Assembly (NCBI GenBank): GCA_035944135.1
Contig: DASZBM010000009.1
Span: 41,001-105,000 of the forward strand
Source: Acidobacteriaceae bacterium
GTDB lineage: Bacteria; Acidobacteriota; Terriglobia; Terriglobales; Acidobacteriaceae
Direction of reading: 5' to 3'
DNA length: 64,000 bases
Shown: piece by piece, positions 17,475 to 25,659 of the stretch
Layout of the letters: each line of letters opens with the position of its first letter
Position numbering within the stretch: position 1 is the stretch's first letter
The notes under the pieces: model-generated
Database searches by the model: none
Told to the model about the DNA's origin: nothing
The model's input: only the letters and a program-made list of their open reading frames with translations
Program-made: the position numbers and the translations under genes

Positions 17475-18151
17475 TGTGTGCCTCCGGTAGGAGCTGCAGG
17501 CACAGGCGCGGACTGTGTTGAAGCTTCCTTGTCGTTCGGCGTGCGCAGGTAGGTGGTGATACGGATGCGGAGGTTCACCATGCCGGTCTGCTGGCCGGAG
17601 AGGTTGATTCCGTTGATGACGAAGAACATCTTGTCGCGCTCAAGATTGTTGATGAATTCGACGATGGGACGGTAGTCGCCGGAGACGCTGGCGTCCATGT
17701 GGAGCTCAGTAAGCTCATACGCGCCGGTGAGTACGGGAGCCTGCGAGTACTGCACGTTTGCCAGGCGGACGTTGGTCTTTTGCGTCAGGCGGCCGAGTTC
17801 AGAGAGCACCTGTGAATAGGCGTACGGAAGACGGTCAGCGTAAAAAAGATCTGCGTCCTGCGTGGAAGCTGCAATCTTTCCGTCCAGACCGCGCAAGGGC
17901 TGTGCCTGCAGACGCGCGGTGGTGAGCAGCGTGCGTTGCTGGTTGAGTGCGTCTGCGTTACGGTCCTTGAGCGACTGCGAGAGGAAGAGCAGATGCGCGG
18001 CTATGTAAAGCACGATGACGAGCAGCGCGGCGACACCGGCGTAGTGCAGGTTGACTGCGGTGAGCAACGCACGGGCGCGCGCGGTGAGACGCGGAACGCG
18101 GCGCAGCATCGAGGAGCTGCTCGGCGGAGGGACGGTGGCGGTGGCGCTCAT
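17471..18151 (-). CDS. pilO: Pilus alignment subcomplex protein PilO-like
   Basis: A 226-residue bitopic membrane protein: a 40-residue cytoplasmic lead, one membrane helix (about 38-58), a coiled-coil segment, and a periplasmic ferredoxin-like domain (about 105-205; G-A-Y-E-L-T-E-L and F-I-N-N-L-E-R-D-K-M-F-F). This matches PilO/GspM. The F-I-N-N-L-E-R stretch is the conserved part of the family. PilO pairs with PilN to transmit between cytoplasmic ATPase and outer-membrane pore. Both its ends overlap neighbours by four bases, giving tight coupling in the order pilM-pilN-pilO-pilP. Confidence 0.8.
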   Translation of the reverse strand: MSATATVPPPSSSSMLRRVPRLTARARALLTAVNLHYAGVAALLVIVLYIAAHLLFLSQSLKDRNADALNQQRTLLTTARLQAQPLRGLDGKIAASTQDADLFYADRLPYAYSQVLSELGRLTQKTNVRLANVQYSQAPVLTGAYELTELHMDASVSGDYRPIVEFINNLERDKMFFVINGINLSGQQTGMVNLRIRITTYLRTPNDKEASTQSAPVPAAPTGGTQ

Positions 18152-18843
18152 CGTGTACCTCCTCGTGCGAATGACTGCGCAGCGTTTTCCTGCTTCGCGG
18201 ATGTTGGCTTGGTGTACGGCTCGCCCTCGGGCAACGGATTGTAGTTGGCGAGGATGTCAAACTCGACGCCGGGAGCCGCGCCCGGCAGGTTCGTCTGCGG
18301 CTGGAAGGTTCCGGGGCGCTGGGCGGTTGTGCTCTTGGCCTGGGACGCTTCACCGCTGAGACGCGGCTGGAGGAAGCGGCGTGAGTGCTCGAGGTTGCGC
18401 ACAAGCTGCACGGCGCGGTCGCGCTCGCCGGACACGCGCAGGCGAATGATGACGTCGCCGGTCTGCGTGACCTGCGGCTCGATCGAAGTGACCTGCACGC
18501 CTGTCGGCAGCACATTCTCGAGGTCCATCATCACGGCGGTCCAGGAAAAGCTTTTCGCAAGGAAGAGCGAGTTGAGGAAGTGTGCGCGATCGAGCACAGC
18601 GGCGTTCGCGGGCTCACGCATGCGTCGTTCATTCTGCAGGCGTTCCTGCTGCGCGCCGATCGTCTGGTTGCGCAGATTGTCCATCTGCGCGCTGGCGCGA
18701 TCGAGCCGCTTCTGCAGTGTGTGCGCCCAGAAGCCGAGCCCAATGGCAATGATTGCGAGCAGCGCCATGAGAATGCGGAGCCGCAGAAAGAGCGGGCGGA
18801 GCTCGACGAAGGGGCGTGTGGCGAGATTGATGGAGATGCGCAT
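18148..18843 (-). CDS. pilN: Pilus assembly protein PilN-like
   Basis: The 231-residue protein begins M-R-I-S-I-N-L-A-T-R-P-F, the short cytoplasmic tail by which PilN binds PilM. A membrane helix follows (about 25-45), then a coiled coil and a periplasmic domain (about 85-170; L-P-T-G-V-Q-V-T-S-I-E-P). It should act with PilM and PilO in the inner-membrane platform of a type IV pilus or related secretion machine. It starts 2 bases after pilM and overlaps pilO by four. Confidence 0.85.
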   Translation of the reverse strand: MRISINLATRPFVELRPLFLRLRILMALLAIIAIGLGFWAHTLQKRLDRASAQMDNLRNQTIGAQQERLQNERRMREPANAAVLDRAHFLNSLFLAKSFSWTAVMMDLENVLPTGVQVTSIEPQVTQTGDVIIRLRVSGERDRAVQLVRNLEHSRRFLQPRLSGEASQAKSTTAQRPGTFQPQTNLPGAAPGVEFDILANYNPLPEGEPYTKPTSAKQENAAQSFARGGTR

Positions 18844-18845
18844 GG

Positions 18846-19829
18846 TCAGCCTCGCAGTGCTCCTCGAACGCCGGCGAGCGAGCCGCGCGGGATGTTGCCG
18901 GTGACGACGCCGGCGGAGAAGGCAGAGGCATCGATGAGCTCGCGAATGCGGATCGCTTCGGCGTCGTTGTAGCCGTTTCCGTTGACCACGCGATGCAGCA
19001 CATCCGCGCTGAGTGCGCCGGCGCTGAGGATGGTCGACGGAGGACGTGACAGCGTGTCCTCGAAGTAGGCAACGGCGACGCTCACGGCCTGTGCGATCTC
19101 GCGAGCGAGTTCGTCGGGCGAGAGCTGCTGGAGCTGCGCGGGGATGGTCGGGTCGATGCCGGTGGGCTGTGCCTGGAGGTCGACGCTGCGGTGCAGCAGG
19201 AGCACGCCGTCCCGCGTGATGGCGGTGGTGATACCGGCGTACGTGGCGTTGACGACGAGCGACGGCTCGGCGGCAGTGAGGCCGGCGAGTGCGGCGAGAG
19301 TGCTGGGGAGCACGGCGCCGGGTTCGAAGCCTGCTTCGCGCACGGCGGTCTCGTACTCGCGAAGGATGTCGCGCGGGATGGCGACGGCGAGAACGTGCAC
19401 GTTGTTGCGCGTGGAGCTCATCACCTGGAAGCTGACGACGGCGTCGTCGACTTCGAACGGGACGAGCTTCTTGAGGCGAAAACGCACGATGGGCAGAGCT
19501 TCGGTGAGCTTGGTAGGGAGTGCGTCGAAGTCGAGCAGCAGAACGCGGACGGCGGAGTCGGGGATGATGATGGTGAGGTCGGCGCCGCGGCTGTTGGGAC
19601 GGACATCAATCGATTCCAAAGCGCGGCGGATGGCGGCGATCACGGCGACGCGTTCGGGCAGGTTGCCGGGCTTGAGGCCGGGAAGGATCGCTCCGGAAGG
19701 CAGCGGGACGCTCGCGACGGAGTCGAGCGGGCCTTCGGGCGTTGCGGCGCGCGCGGCCGTTACGCCGTCAGGGGCGATCTCGCAGGCGAGGCGCGGGCGG
19801 CTGCCGGCGGCTTTGGGAAGAAGATTCAT
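18846..19829 (-). CDS. pilM: Pilus assembly protein PilM-like (actin-fold)
   Basis: This 327-residue cytoplasmic protein has the PilM pattern: a short A-C-E-I-A-P-D-G-V first strand, then I-V-R-F-R-L-K-K-L-V-P-F-E-V-D-D-A (about 112-128) and a second lobe with L-V-V-N-A-T-Y-A-G-I-T-T. It would bind PilN's N-terminal tail and couple the PilB motor to the membrane platform. It is shorter than many PilM proteins (about 350). A 99-bp gap without a terminator separates it from pilB upstream. In that gap only an AT-rich stretch next to the start is visible. Confidence 0.8.
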   Translation of the reverse strand: MNLLPKAAGSRPRLACEIAPDGVTAARAATPEGPLDSVASVPLPSGAILPGLKPGNLPERVAVIAAIRRALESIDVRPNSRGADLTIIIPDSAVRVLLLDFDALPTKLTEALPIVRFRLKKLVPFEVDDAVVSFQVMSSTRNNVHVLAVAIPRDILREYETAVREAGFEPGAVLPSTLAALAGLTAAEPSLVVNATYAGITTAITRDGVLLLHRSVDLQAQPTGIDPTIPAQLQQLSPDELAREIAQAVSVAVAYFEDTLSRPPSTILSAGALSADVLHRVVNGNGYNDAEAIRIRELIDASAFSAGVVTGNIPRGSLAGVRGALRG

Positions 19830-19928
19830 CGAGACACTTTTACTAGACTATCGCGCGGTGCTGCGTTGCGAGCTTGGCTGCGGTGGTTCAATTCATTGGA
19901 CGAACGGGAGCGGGAGCCGTTTGCGGGG

Positions 19929-21563
19929 CTAACGTCCTGTTTCAATGAAGGTTACCTTGTTGATCTCGCGCAGGGTGGTAATGCCGGCGCGGACGCGCTC
20001 GAGGGCGGAGTCGCGCAGGAAGTTCATGCCCTTTTCGCGGGCCTTTTTGCGGATTTCGGAGCCTGGGCGCTTTTCGAGGAGCATCTCGCGTATCTCGTCG
20101 TCGAGCTCGAGGAGTTCGTGGATGGCGGAGCGGCCGCGGTAGCCGGTGCCGCCGCACTCGATGCAGCCGGAGCCTTCCTGGAAGCGGAAGCCGCGCCACT
20201 CGGCGGGGTCGAGGCCGTTGAGCTCGAGCTCGGCGTCGGAGTAGGTGACTTCGCGGCGGCAGAAGTCGCAGATGGTGCGGACAAGGCGCTGAGCGAGGAT
20301 GCAGTTGAGCGCGGAGACGAAGTTGTAGGGTTCGACGCCCATGTTCAGGAAGCGGCCGAGGACGTCAACGACGTTGTTGGCGTGGACGGTGGTGAAGACA
20401 AGGTGGCCGGTGAGCGCGGAGTTGATGGCGATCTGCGCGGTTTCGGCGTCGCGGATCTCGCCGACGAGGATCTTATCGGGGTCGTGGCGGAGGATGCTGC
20501 GCAGGCCGCGCGCGAAGGTCAGGCCCTTCTTCTCGTTGACGGGGATCTGGGTGATGCCGCGAATCTGGTACTCGACGGGATCTTCGATGGTGATGATCTT
20601 GTCTTCTTCGGATTTGATCTCGTTCAGCGCGGCGTAGAGCGTGGTGGTTTTGCCGGAGCCGGTGGGGCCGGTGACGAGCACCATGCCGTAGGGTTCCTTG
20701 ATGTAGCGGCGGAAGCGGCGGAGGTCTTCGTCCGCAAAGCCGACGACGTCGAGCGAGAGGTTGTGGAACTTCTCGGACATCGACTCCTTATCGAGCACGC
20801 GGAGCACGGCGTTTTCGCCGTGCACGGTCGGCATGATGGAGACGCGGAAGTCGATGAGGCGGCCCTTGTAGCGCACGCGGAAGCGGCCGTCCTGTGGCAC
20901 GCGGCGCTCGGCGATGTCCAGCTCGGACATGACCTTGATGCGCGAGAGGATGGTCTGGTGATGCTCGCGCGCGATGGGCGCCATGGCCTGTTGGAGCACG
21001 CCGTCGATGCGGTACTTGACGAGCAGCGAGTCGTCGTAGGTTTCGAGATGGATGTCGGAGGCGCGGCGCTCGAGCGCGGTGAAGATGGTGGTGTCGACGA
21101 GGCGGATGATCGGCGAGATGTCGTCGTCGCCCGCAAGCTTTTCAATGGAGATGTTCTCGTCGGTGGTGTCCTCTCCTGTGAGGACGTCAAAGGCGAGGCC
21201 TTCGGTGGCTTCGTCGAGCACGCGCTGCGACTGCTCGGTCTTCTTGAGGAGGTCGGTGATCTGGGACAGCGTGGCGACGCGCGTGACGATGCGCGTGCCG
21301 AGCAGGCCGGCGATCTCGTCCAGCACCATGAGGCGCGAGGGGTCGGCGACGGCAATGGCGAGGCGGCCGTCGGTGGACTGCTCGAGCGGAACGAAGTTGT
21401 AGCGGAACATCATGTCCACGGGCACGGACTTGAAGAGCTCGTGCTGGATCTTGAAGTTCTTCAGATCGACGAACTCGGCGTGATAGCGGCGCGCGAGACG
21501 TTCGGCGCGCTCGGCTTCTGTGAGCGAGTCGTTGGGGAGTGGGGTTGCTACGGGGGTGGCCAT
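19929..21563 (-). CDS. pilB: GspE/PilB-family assembly ATPase
   Basis: The 544-residue hexameric ATPase powers pilin polymerisation. An N-terminal MshEN-type domain (about 18-150) precedes the catalytic core. The core has the Walker A motif G-P-T-G-S-G-K-T-T-T, an Asp box (I-I-T-I-E-D-P-V-E-Y), the Walker B region (I-L-V-G-E-I-R-D-A-E-T) and the His box (T-G-H-L-V-F-T-T-V-H-A-N-N). A four-Cys zinc site is present (C-D-F-C and C-I-E-C-G-G). A good AAGGAG precedes the ATG. It follows pilC by 33 bases. No retraction ATPase (PilT) is found nearby, so the machine may not retract or pilT lies elsewhere. Confidence 0.93.
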   Translation of the reverse strand: MATPVATPLPNDSLTEAERAERLARRYHAEFVDLKNFKIQHELFKSVPVDMMFRYNFVPLEQSTDGRLAIAVADPSRLMVLDEIAGLLGTRIVTRVATLSQITDLLKKTEQSQRVLDEATEGLAFDVLTGEDTTDENISIEKLAGDDDISPIIRLVDTTIFTALERRASDIHLETYDDSLLVKYRIDGVLQQAMAPIAREHHQTILSRIKVMSELDIAERRVPQDGRFRVRYKGRLIDFRVSIMPTVHGENAVLRVLDKESMSEKFHNLSLDVVGFADEDLRRFRRYIKEPYGMVLVTGPTGSGKTTTLYAALNEIKSEEDKIITIEDPVEYQIRGITQIPVNEKKGLTFARGLRSILRHDPDKILVGEIRDAETAQIAINSALTGHLVFTTVHANNVVDVLGRFLNMGVEPYNFVSALNCILAQRLVRTICDFCRREVTYSDAELELNGLDPAEWRGFRFQEGSGCIECGGTGYRGRSAIHELLELDDEIREMLLEKRPGSEIRKKAREKGMNFLRDSALERVRAGITTLREINKVTFIETGR

Positions 21564-21596
21564 GAGGGTGAAGCTCCTTGCGTGGCAAGCGTACAG

Positions 21597-22790
21597 CTAG
21601 CCGCCGATATTGCCCAGACTGAAGATCGGCATGTAGAGCGCGATCAAAATGATGACGACGACGACGCCCATGACGATGAGGATCAGGGGTTCGATAAGGC
21701 TCATGATGGCGTTGAGCTGCGTCTGCACGTCCTCTTCGAAGAACTCCGCGACGGAGTTGAGCATCGCGGGCAGCGCGCCGGTGGACTCGCCGACCTCGAT
21801 CATCTCGACGGAGAGTTCAGGGAACACGCCGGTCTCTTCGAGGCTGGTGGCGAGGCCCTGGCCTTCGCGAACGGTTTCCACCGACGTGTAGACGGCCTTC
21901 GAGATCTGGCGGGATTCGATGGAGCGGGCAGCCGTTTCGAGGCTGGGAACCAATGGGAGACCGCCGGTGAGCAGCGTCGCTAACGTGCGCGAGAAGAGGC
22001 CGACCTGGTACTTGAGCCAGACGTTGCCCAGCCCCGGGGTGCCAATGCGCACGCGGTCGACAAAGTTCGCGCCGGAGTCGGTTTTGGTCCAGCGGACGAC
22101 GAGATAAATGATGAGCGCGAGCAGAAGACCGAAGTAAATGCCGTAATGCTGCGCGTTCTTGCCCAGGGTCAGCAGGAAGAGCGTGAGGCTGGGAAGCTTT
22201 GTTCCGAGCTGATCGTAGAGCTGCGCGAAGCGTGGGACAACGAAGGTGATCAGGAAGATGAAGAGGCTGATCACCATGATGACAAGGAAGCTCGGGTAGA
22301 TGAGTGATGATTTCAGCTTCTTGCGGAAGGTGAGTGACACGCGCTGGAAATCGAGATAACGCTGCAGGACCTCTTCGAGGTTTCCGGAGCGCTCGCCGGC
22401 GAGCAGCGTGACCGTGTAGACGAGCGGGAAACCGCCTTGCGCTTCGAACGCGGTGGAGATGGATTCGCCGGTCTTGACGCGCGCGGCCACGTCCTCGAGC
22501 TGGGCGCGGAAGACAGGGTTCTTCTGGCGCTTCGCCAGCAGCTCCAGCGAGCTGAGGATGGGCAGGCCGGCCCGGATAAGCGTAAGGAACTGCTGGTTGT
22601 AGATGAGGAAGGGTTCGAGTTTGACCTTGCGCTGACCGCTACCGGCAAAACCGGAGCGCGGCTTGACGGAGTAGACCAGATAGCCCGCCTGCGTGAAGCG
22701 CGAGCGGAGCTCTTCCGCGGTTGCGGCGGCGTGGGTCTGCTCCTGGATTCGGCCGCGTTCGTCGGCAAGGCGGATTGTGAACTCTGTCAT
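21597..22790 (-). CDS. pilC: GspF/PilC-family inner-membrane platform protein
   Basis: A 397-residue protein with two T2SSF domains (about 65-190 and 268-390) and three membrane helices (near 165-190, 215-240 and 365-390). The signature G-E-R-S-G-N-L-E in the first repeat is matched by E-V-G-E-S-T-G-A-L-P in the second. PilC/GspF anchors the ATPase and lifts pilin subunits from the membrane. It is the first gene of the minus-strand pilus operon, so the promoter should lie in 22791-22888. Confidence 0.92.
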   Translation of the reverse strand: MTEFTIRLADERGRIQEQTHAAATAEELRSRFTQAGYLVYSVKPRSGFAGSGQRKVKLEPFLIYNQQFLTLIRAGLPILSSLELLAKRQKNPVFRAQLEDVAARVKTGESISTAFEAQGGFPLVYTVTLLAGERSGNLEEVLQRYLDFQRVSLTFRKKLKSSLIYPSFLVIMVISLFIFLITFVVPRFAQLYDQLGTKLPSLTLFLLTLGKNAQHYGIYFGLLLALIIYLVVRWTKTDSGANFVDRVRIGTPGLGNVWLKYQVGLFSRTLATLLTGGLPLVPSLETAARSIESRQISKAVYTSVETVREGQGLATSLEETGVFPELSVEMIEVGESTGALPAMLNSVAEFFEEDVQTQLNAIMSLIEPLILIVMGVVVVIILIALYMPIFSLGNIGG

Positions 22791-22888
22791 GAGGCTGGAA
22801 AGGCTCTGCTGAATTGCTAGCTAAATAAATTCAGTGCTTTGCTGCTTATTTTATATAGACGGACGAGGAGCTCGTTCGTTCAAATGCG

Positions 22889-22914
22889 AAGGCCCCACCG
22901 GAAGGGTGAGGCCT
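22889..22914 (-). terminator. Intrinsic terminator after the Fe-S carrier gene
   Basis: AAGGCC-x-CACC and GGGTG-x-GGCCTT form a hairpin with a 4-base loop and one mismatch, 36 bases after the stop of the A-type carrier gene on the minus strand. It separates that gene from the pilus operon. Confidence 0.75.
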
Positions 22915-22950
22915 TGCTGCAACTTTTCGGGGCGCGCGTGGCGGGCGAGT

Positions 22951-23340
22951 TTAGACGCTGAAGCTGGAGCCACAGCCGCAGGTGGACTTCACCTGGGGAT
23001 TTTCGAACTTGAATCCCGCCGCTTCCAAGGTCTCGACGTAGTCGACCGTGCAGCCGTTGAGGTACATGGCGCTGGTGGCGTCGACGAAGACCTTGAGGTC
23101 GTCGAACTTAACGATCTTGTCCATCATGCCGGCCTGGTTTTCGAAGCTCATGGAGTACTGGAAGCCGGAGCATCCGCCGCCGACCACGCCGATGCGCAGA
23201 CCGGCCGGAATTGGATCCTGGGTCGCCATAATCTCCCTGACCTTGGCGATAGCAGATGGGGTCAAGTTGACTGGATTGCTGCGGGGCGCCTCAGGGGCGC
23301 CGGTGACGACCTCGGCAACAGGGTTCGCGGCGGTGGACAT
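22951..23340 (-). CDS. erpA: A-type iron-sulfur cluster carrier (HesB/IscA/ErpA family)
   Basis: The 129-residue protein ends with a classical A-type domain of about 108 residues. The first ligand Cys lies in V-G-G-G-C-S-G-F and the other two in the C-terminal C-G-C-G. It receives an Fe-S cluster and delivers it to client enzymes. About 20 Pro/Ala-rich residues precede the domain. The ATG at 23340 lies behind a GAGAGGTTTCC ribosome site; the open frame continues upstream without family similarity. ErpA fits better than IscA because no isc genes are adjacent, but the exact subfamily is inferred. Confidence 0.88.
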   Translation of the reverse strand: MSTAANPVAEVVTGAPEAPRSNPVNLTPSAIAKVREIMATQDPIPAGLRIGVVGGGCSGFQYSMSFENQAGMMDKIVKFDDLKVFVDATSAMYLNGCTVDYVETLEAAGFKFENPQVKSTCGCGSSFSV

Positions 23341-23575
23341 GGAAACCTCTCCTCGGCTCGCGGACCAATGTAGTCCGGGAGCACAACTCTTAGTGTAGCC
23401 AGAGCTTGCTGGCTGGGCAAGCCGCCGGAATCGACGGCGACATAAGCACTCCCTGATTGGATGCCCTTGCGACCTCAAGGTTTCTGCGAATGGGGCTGTT
23501 ATGGCGAAAGAGGCCGGAGGGAACCAAGGCGAATGACCGGAAACTGCCCCCTTTCCAATGAACATCGCGGAGCGT

Positions 23576-23962
23576 ATGATTTTTGTGGCCCAGCCTACCT
23601 ACGAGCCCGAGGCTCAAGAATCGGACCCGCCCGGTATCCCGGACCAGACTCTTATTGACTCTGGGGGACTCACCGCCATGCACGTGCTCCCGATCCTTAT
23701 CGCTCTATGGGGCGCCTCCGTCATCGGCTTTATCGCAGTGATGATTTACCGCGCCACGCTCACCCAACATGAAACCGACCAGTTGTTCCTCAGTGACGAC
23801 AGCACACATGTGTCGATGGAACACAGGGAACACGATGAGATCGTCGCGCGCGTCGACAAGCTGCGGCCCTATTACCAGGGTCTCGGCGGTGCCGCCGTGC
23901 TGATGACGGTTCTGGTCGTCGGCGTTTACATCTTCCAAATGGTGCAAGAGATGCATTTCTAA
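23576..23962 (+). CDS. Bitopic membrane protein of unknown function
   Basis: The family is not recognised. The 128-residue protein has a 35-residue acidic, Pro-rich lead. A membrane helix (M-H-V-L-P-I-L-I-A-L-W-G-A-S-V-I-G-F) follows, then a soluble loop of about 45 residues rich in His/Asp/Glu and a second helix near the C-terminus. I chose the ATG at 23576 because GGAG lies four bases before it; an ATG at 23558 lacks a ribosome site, and one at 23678 would begin exactly at the first helix. It stands alone between the Fe-S carrier and pheA. Confidence 0.6.
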   Translation: MIFVAQPTYEPEAQESDPPGIPDQTLIDSGGLTAMHVLPILIALWGASVIGFIAVMIYRATLTQHETDQLFLSDDSTHVSMEHREHDEIVARVDKLRPYYQGLGGAAVLMTVLVVGVYIFQMVQEMHF

Positions 23963-23990
23963 GCGGCAGATAACCAGCGGAATCACGCCA

Positions 23991-24010
23991 GGGATCCGGT
24001 TGCGGATCCT
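23991..24010. terminator. Possible bidirectional terminator
   Basis: GGATCCG, loop GTTG, CGGATCC makes a 7-bp hairpin between the convergent membrane-protein and pheA genes, with a modest T-rich tail on the plus side. Confidence 0.45.
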
Positions 24011-24031
24011 TGTGCGTTTTAAGGGAAGCTT

Positions 24032-24925
24032 TCAGGCTGCGGAAGCGGCTGCCTTGTATCTGCCAAGCTCGCGGACCATTCGCGCTTCAGGGCGCAGCGC
24101 GTTCAATGCGGCTTCGGCCATTCCGGCGCTGGTGAAGCGGAACTCGACGAAGAAGACGTACTCCCATGGCTGGCCGGGCACCGGGCGGGATTCGATGCGG
24201 GTGAGATTGACGCCGGCCGCGGCGAGAGCCTGCAGGGCTTTGACAAGTGTTCCGGGACGATGCTCCAGCGCGAAGGCGACGCTGAGCTTGTCCAGTTCGG
24301 CTGCAGGCGGTGCAGCATCGTCCGAACGGCGAATGACATGGAATCGGGTGAAGTTTTGCGCGTGGTCTTCGACGCCGCGCACGAGCACGTTTCCGCCGTA
24401 CTCCTGTGCCGCCAGTTCGGGGGCGAGCCCGGCTGTGTCGCGCAGTGAGTTCTCGATGATGTGCTTGACGCTTCCGGCAGTGTCATAGAACGGAAGCGCG
24501 CGGGCTTGTGTGAAGCCAGCGAGAAATTTGCGGCACTGATTCAGTGCGACGGGATGCGACAGAACCGTGCGGATCGCGGAGAGCTCCACGCCCGGGGCGG
24601 CGATAAGGTTGTGGCGAATCTGGAGCAGGCCTTCGGCGTGGATGCGGACAGGGTTGGTGAGCAGCAGATCGTAGTGCTCGGCGACGGAGCCATGCAGGCT
24701 GTTTTCGATCGGGAGCACGATGCAATCCGCGCGGCGGTCGAGCAACGCGGCAAATGTATCGGACGAAGCGGTGCACGGCAGGACCTCGCAGTCGGGAGCG
24801 AGTTCCAGAGCAGCCATGTGGCTGTTCGACCCGCGTTCTCCCTGGATGGCGACGCGGTAATCGGAGCGCGCCTGTGCTTGCTGCTGCGGAGTTGTCTCGG
24901 CACGACGTGTCGTCTGGTTACTCAG
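24032..24925 (-). CDS. pheA: Prephenate dehydratase
   Basis: The enzyme turns prephenate into phenylpyruvate in phenylalanine synthesis. Motifs visible are R-V-A-I-Q-G-E-R-G-S-x-S-H-M-A-A-L (start of the catalytic domain), V-L-P-I-E-N-S-L-H-G-S-V and the catalytic-type F-Y-D-T-A-G-S-V-K. A C-terminal ACT domain (about 205-290) carries the Phe-binding motifs H-R-P-G-T-L and L-T-R-I-E-S-R-P. The first ATG (24817) would cut off the conserved opening strand. The open frame upstream holds no ATG, GTG or TTG before its stop at 971-973 (24971). A CTG at 24925 has TAAGGA seven bases ahead, so I take CTG as start (297 residues). No chorismate mutase domain is fused. Confidence 0.87.
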   Translation of the reverse strand: MSNQTTRRAETTPQQQAQARSDYRVAIQGERGSNSHMAALELAPDCEVLPCTASSDTFAALLDRRADCIVLPIENSLHGSVAEHYDLLLTNPVRIHAEGLLQIRHNLIAAPGVELSAIRTVLSHPVALNQCRKFLAGFTQARALPFYDTAGSVKHIIENSLRDTAGLAPELAAQEYGGNVLVRGVEDHAQNFTRFHVIRRSDDAAPPAAELDKLSVAFALEHRPGTLVKALQALAAAGVNLTRIESRPVPGQPWEYVFFVEFRFTSAGMAEAALNALRPEARMVRELGRYKAAASAA

Positions 24926-25069
24926 GCGTGGGTTCCTTAATCGCAGATATATGTGTCTTTTGGGACAACCTCAGCATAATCCGACGCACCTTACCTTAGC
25001 GAACGCCGCCGAGACGGCGCCGATCATAGTGACCGCACCCCCGGGTCACCCATCATAAGGAGCCGATCT

Positions 25070-25219
25070 ATGCTTTGGACGATCACCATCATTCTTGTCA
25101 TTCTTTGGATTGTGGGTATGGTAAGCAGCTACACGTTGGGCGGATGGATTCATCTGCTACTGGTTCTCGCAATCATCGTTCTCATCTTCAATCTTCTCTC
25201 TGGTCGCCGAGGCATCTAA
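25070..25219 (+). CDS. Small membrane protein, lmo0937 family, 49 aa
   Basis: The product M-L-W-T-I-T-I-I-L-V-I-L-W-I-V-G-M-V-S then W-I-H-L-L-L-V-L-A-I-I-V-L-I-F-N-L-L ends in G-R-R-G-I. It has two hydrophobic helices and the family's typical length. AAGGAG lies eight bases before the ATG. Such proteins are common stress-associated membrane peptides of unknown mechanism. The CsbD gene follows 54 bases later, a frequent pairing in stress regulons. Confidence 0.85.
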   Translation: MLWTITIILVILWIVGMVSSYTLGGWIHLLLVLAIIVLIFNLLSGRRGI

Positions 25220-25273
25220 CTTTCGAGCACGCAGTGGCGCCACGCGGATTGTGTGAACCACAAGGAGAGCGGT

Positions 25274-25579
25274 ATGAAGAGTGGAATGGAAAACAAGGCC
25301 AAGGGCAAGCTGGATGAGGTTGCCGGAAAGATCAAGCAGTCAGCTGGTGAAGCAATGAACAACCAGTCCATGGCGAACCGCGGCGCGGCCCAGCAGGTGA
25401 AGGGACAAGGCGAGCAGGCGCTTGGATCGGTGCAGAATGCTGCCGCGGACGTACACGCGCGCAGATCTCATGAGGCTCAAGCCGAGGCTCACGACGTTCG
25501 CGAGCGGGTCACGTCAACAGCAAGGAATGTAAAAGAGCGCATCGAGGACAGCGTAGATCGCCATAAGAACAGAACGTAG
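25274..25579 (+). CDS. CsbD-family stress protein
   Basis: A 101-residue hydrophilic protein, rich in Lys/Gln/Glu/Ala, with the CsbD core E-N-K-A-K-G-K-L-D-E-V-A-G-K-I-K-Q. A second, degenerate helix-forming part follows that looks like a YtxH/LEA-type stretch. CsbD proteins respond to general stress (sigma B in Bacillus), with no known biochemical activity. AAGGAG at 25262 precedes the ATG at 25274; a GTG at 25253 is less likely because that ribosome site would fall inside the gene. Confidence 0.85.
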   Translation: MKSGMENKAKGKLDEVAGKIKQSAGEAMNNQSMANRGAAQQVKGQGEQALGSVQNAAADVHARRSHEAQAEAHDVRERVTSTARNVKERIEDSVDRHKNRT

Positions 25580-25605
25580 TGCCAAGAAGCGCTTGAAGAC
25601 AACGA

Positions 25606-25633
25606 GGGCTCGCCGATTGTGGCGAGCCCTTTT
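25606..25633. terminator. Strong intrinsic terminator after csbD
   Basis: GGGCTCGCC, loop GATTGT, GGCGAGCCC is followed by TTTTCTTTC. It ends the lmo0937-csbD unit and may also serve the convergent prenyltransferase gene. Confidence 0.9.
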
Positions 25634-25659
25634 CTTTCCGATCAGGCTTGACGCTTTGC

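Noticed and set aside
19191..21983. 930-codon open frame on the plus strand opposite pilM, pilB and pilC
   Set aside because: It runs antisense to three well-identified genes, has a Gly/Glu/Val/Asp-rich composition typical of the complement of GC-rich genes, and shows no domain.
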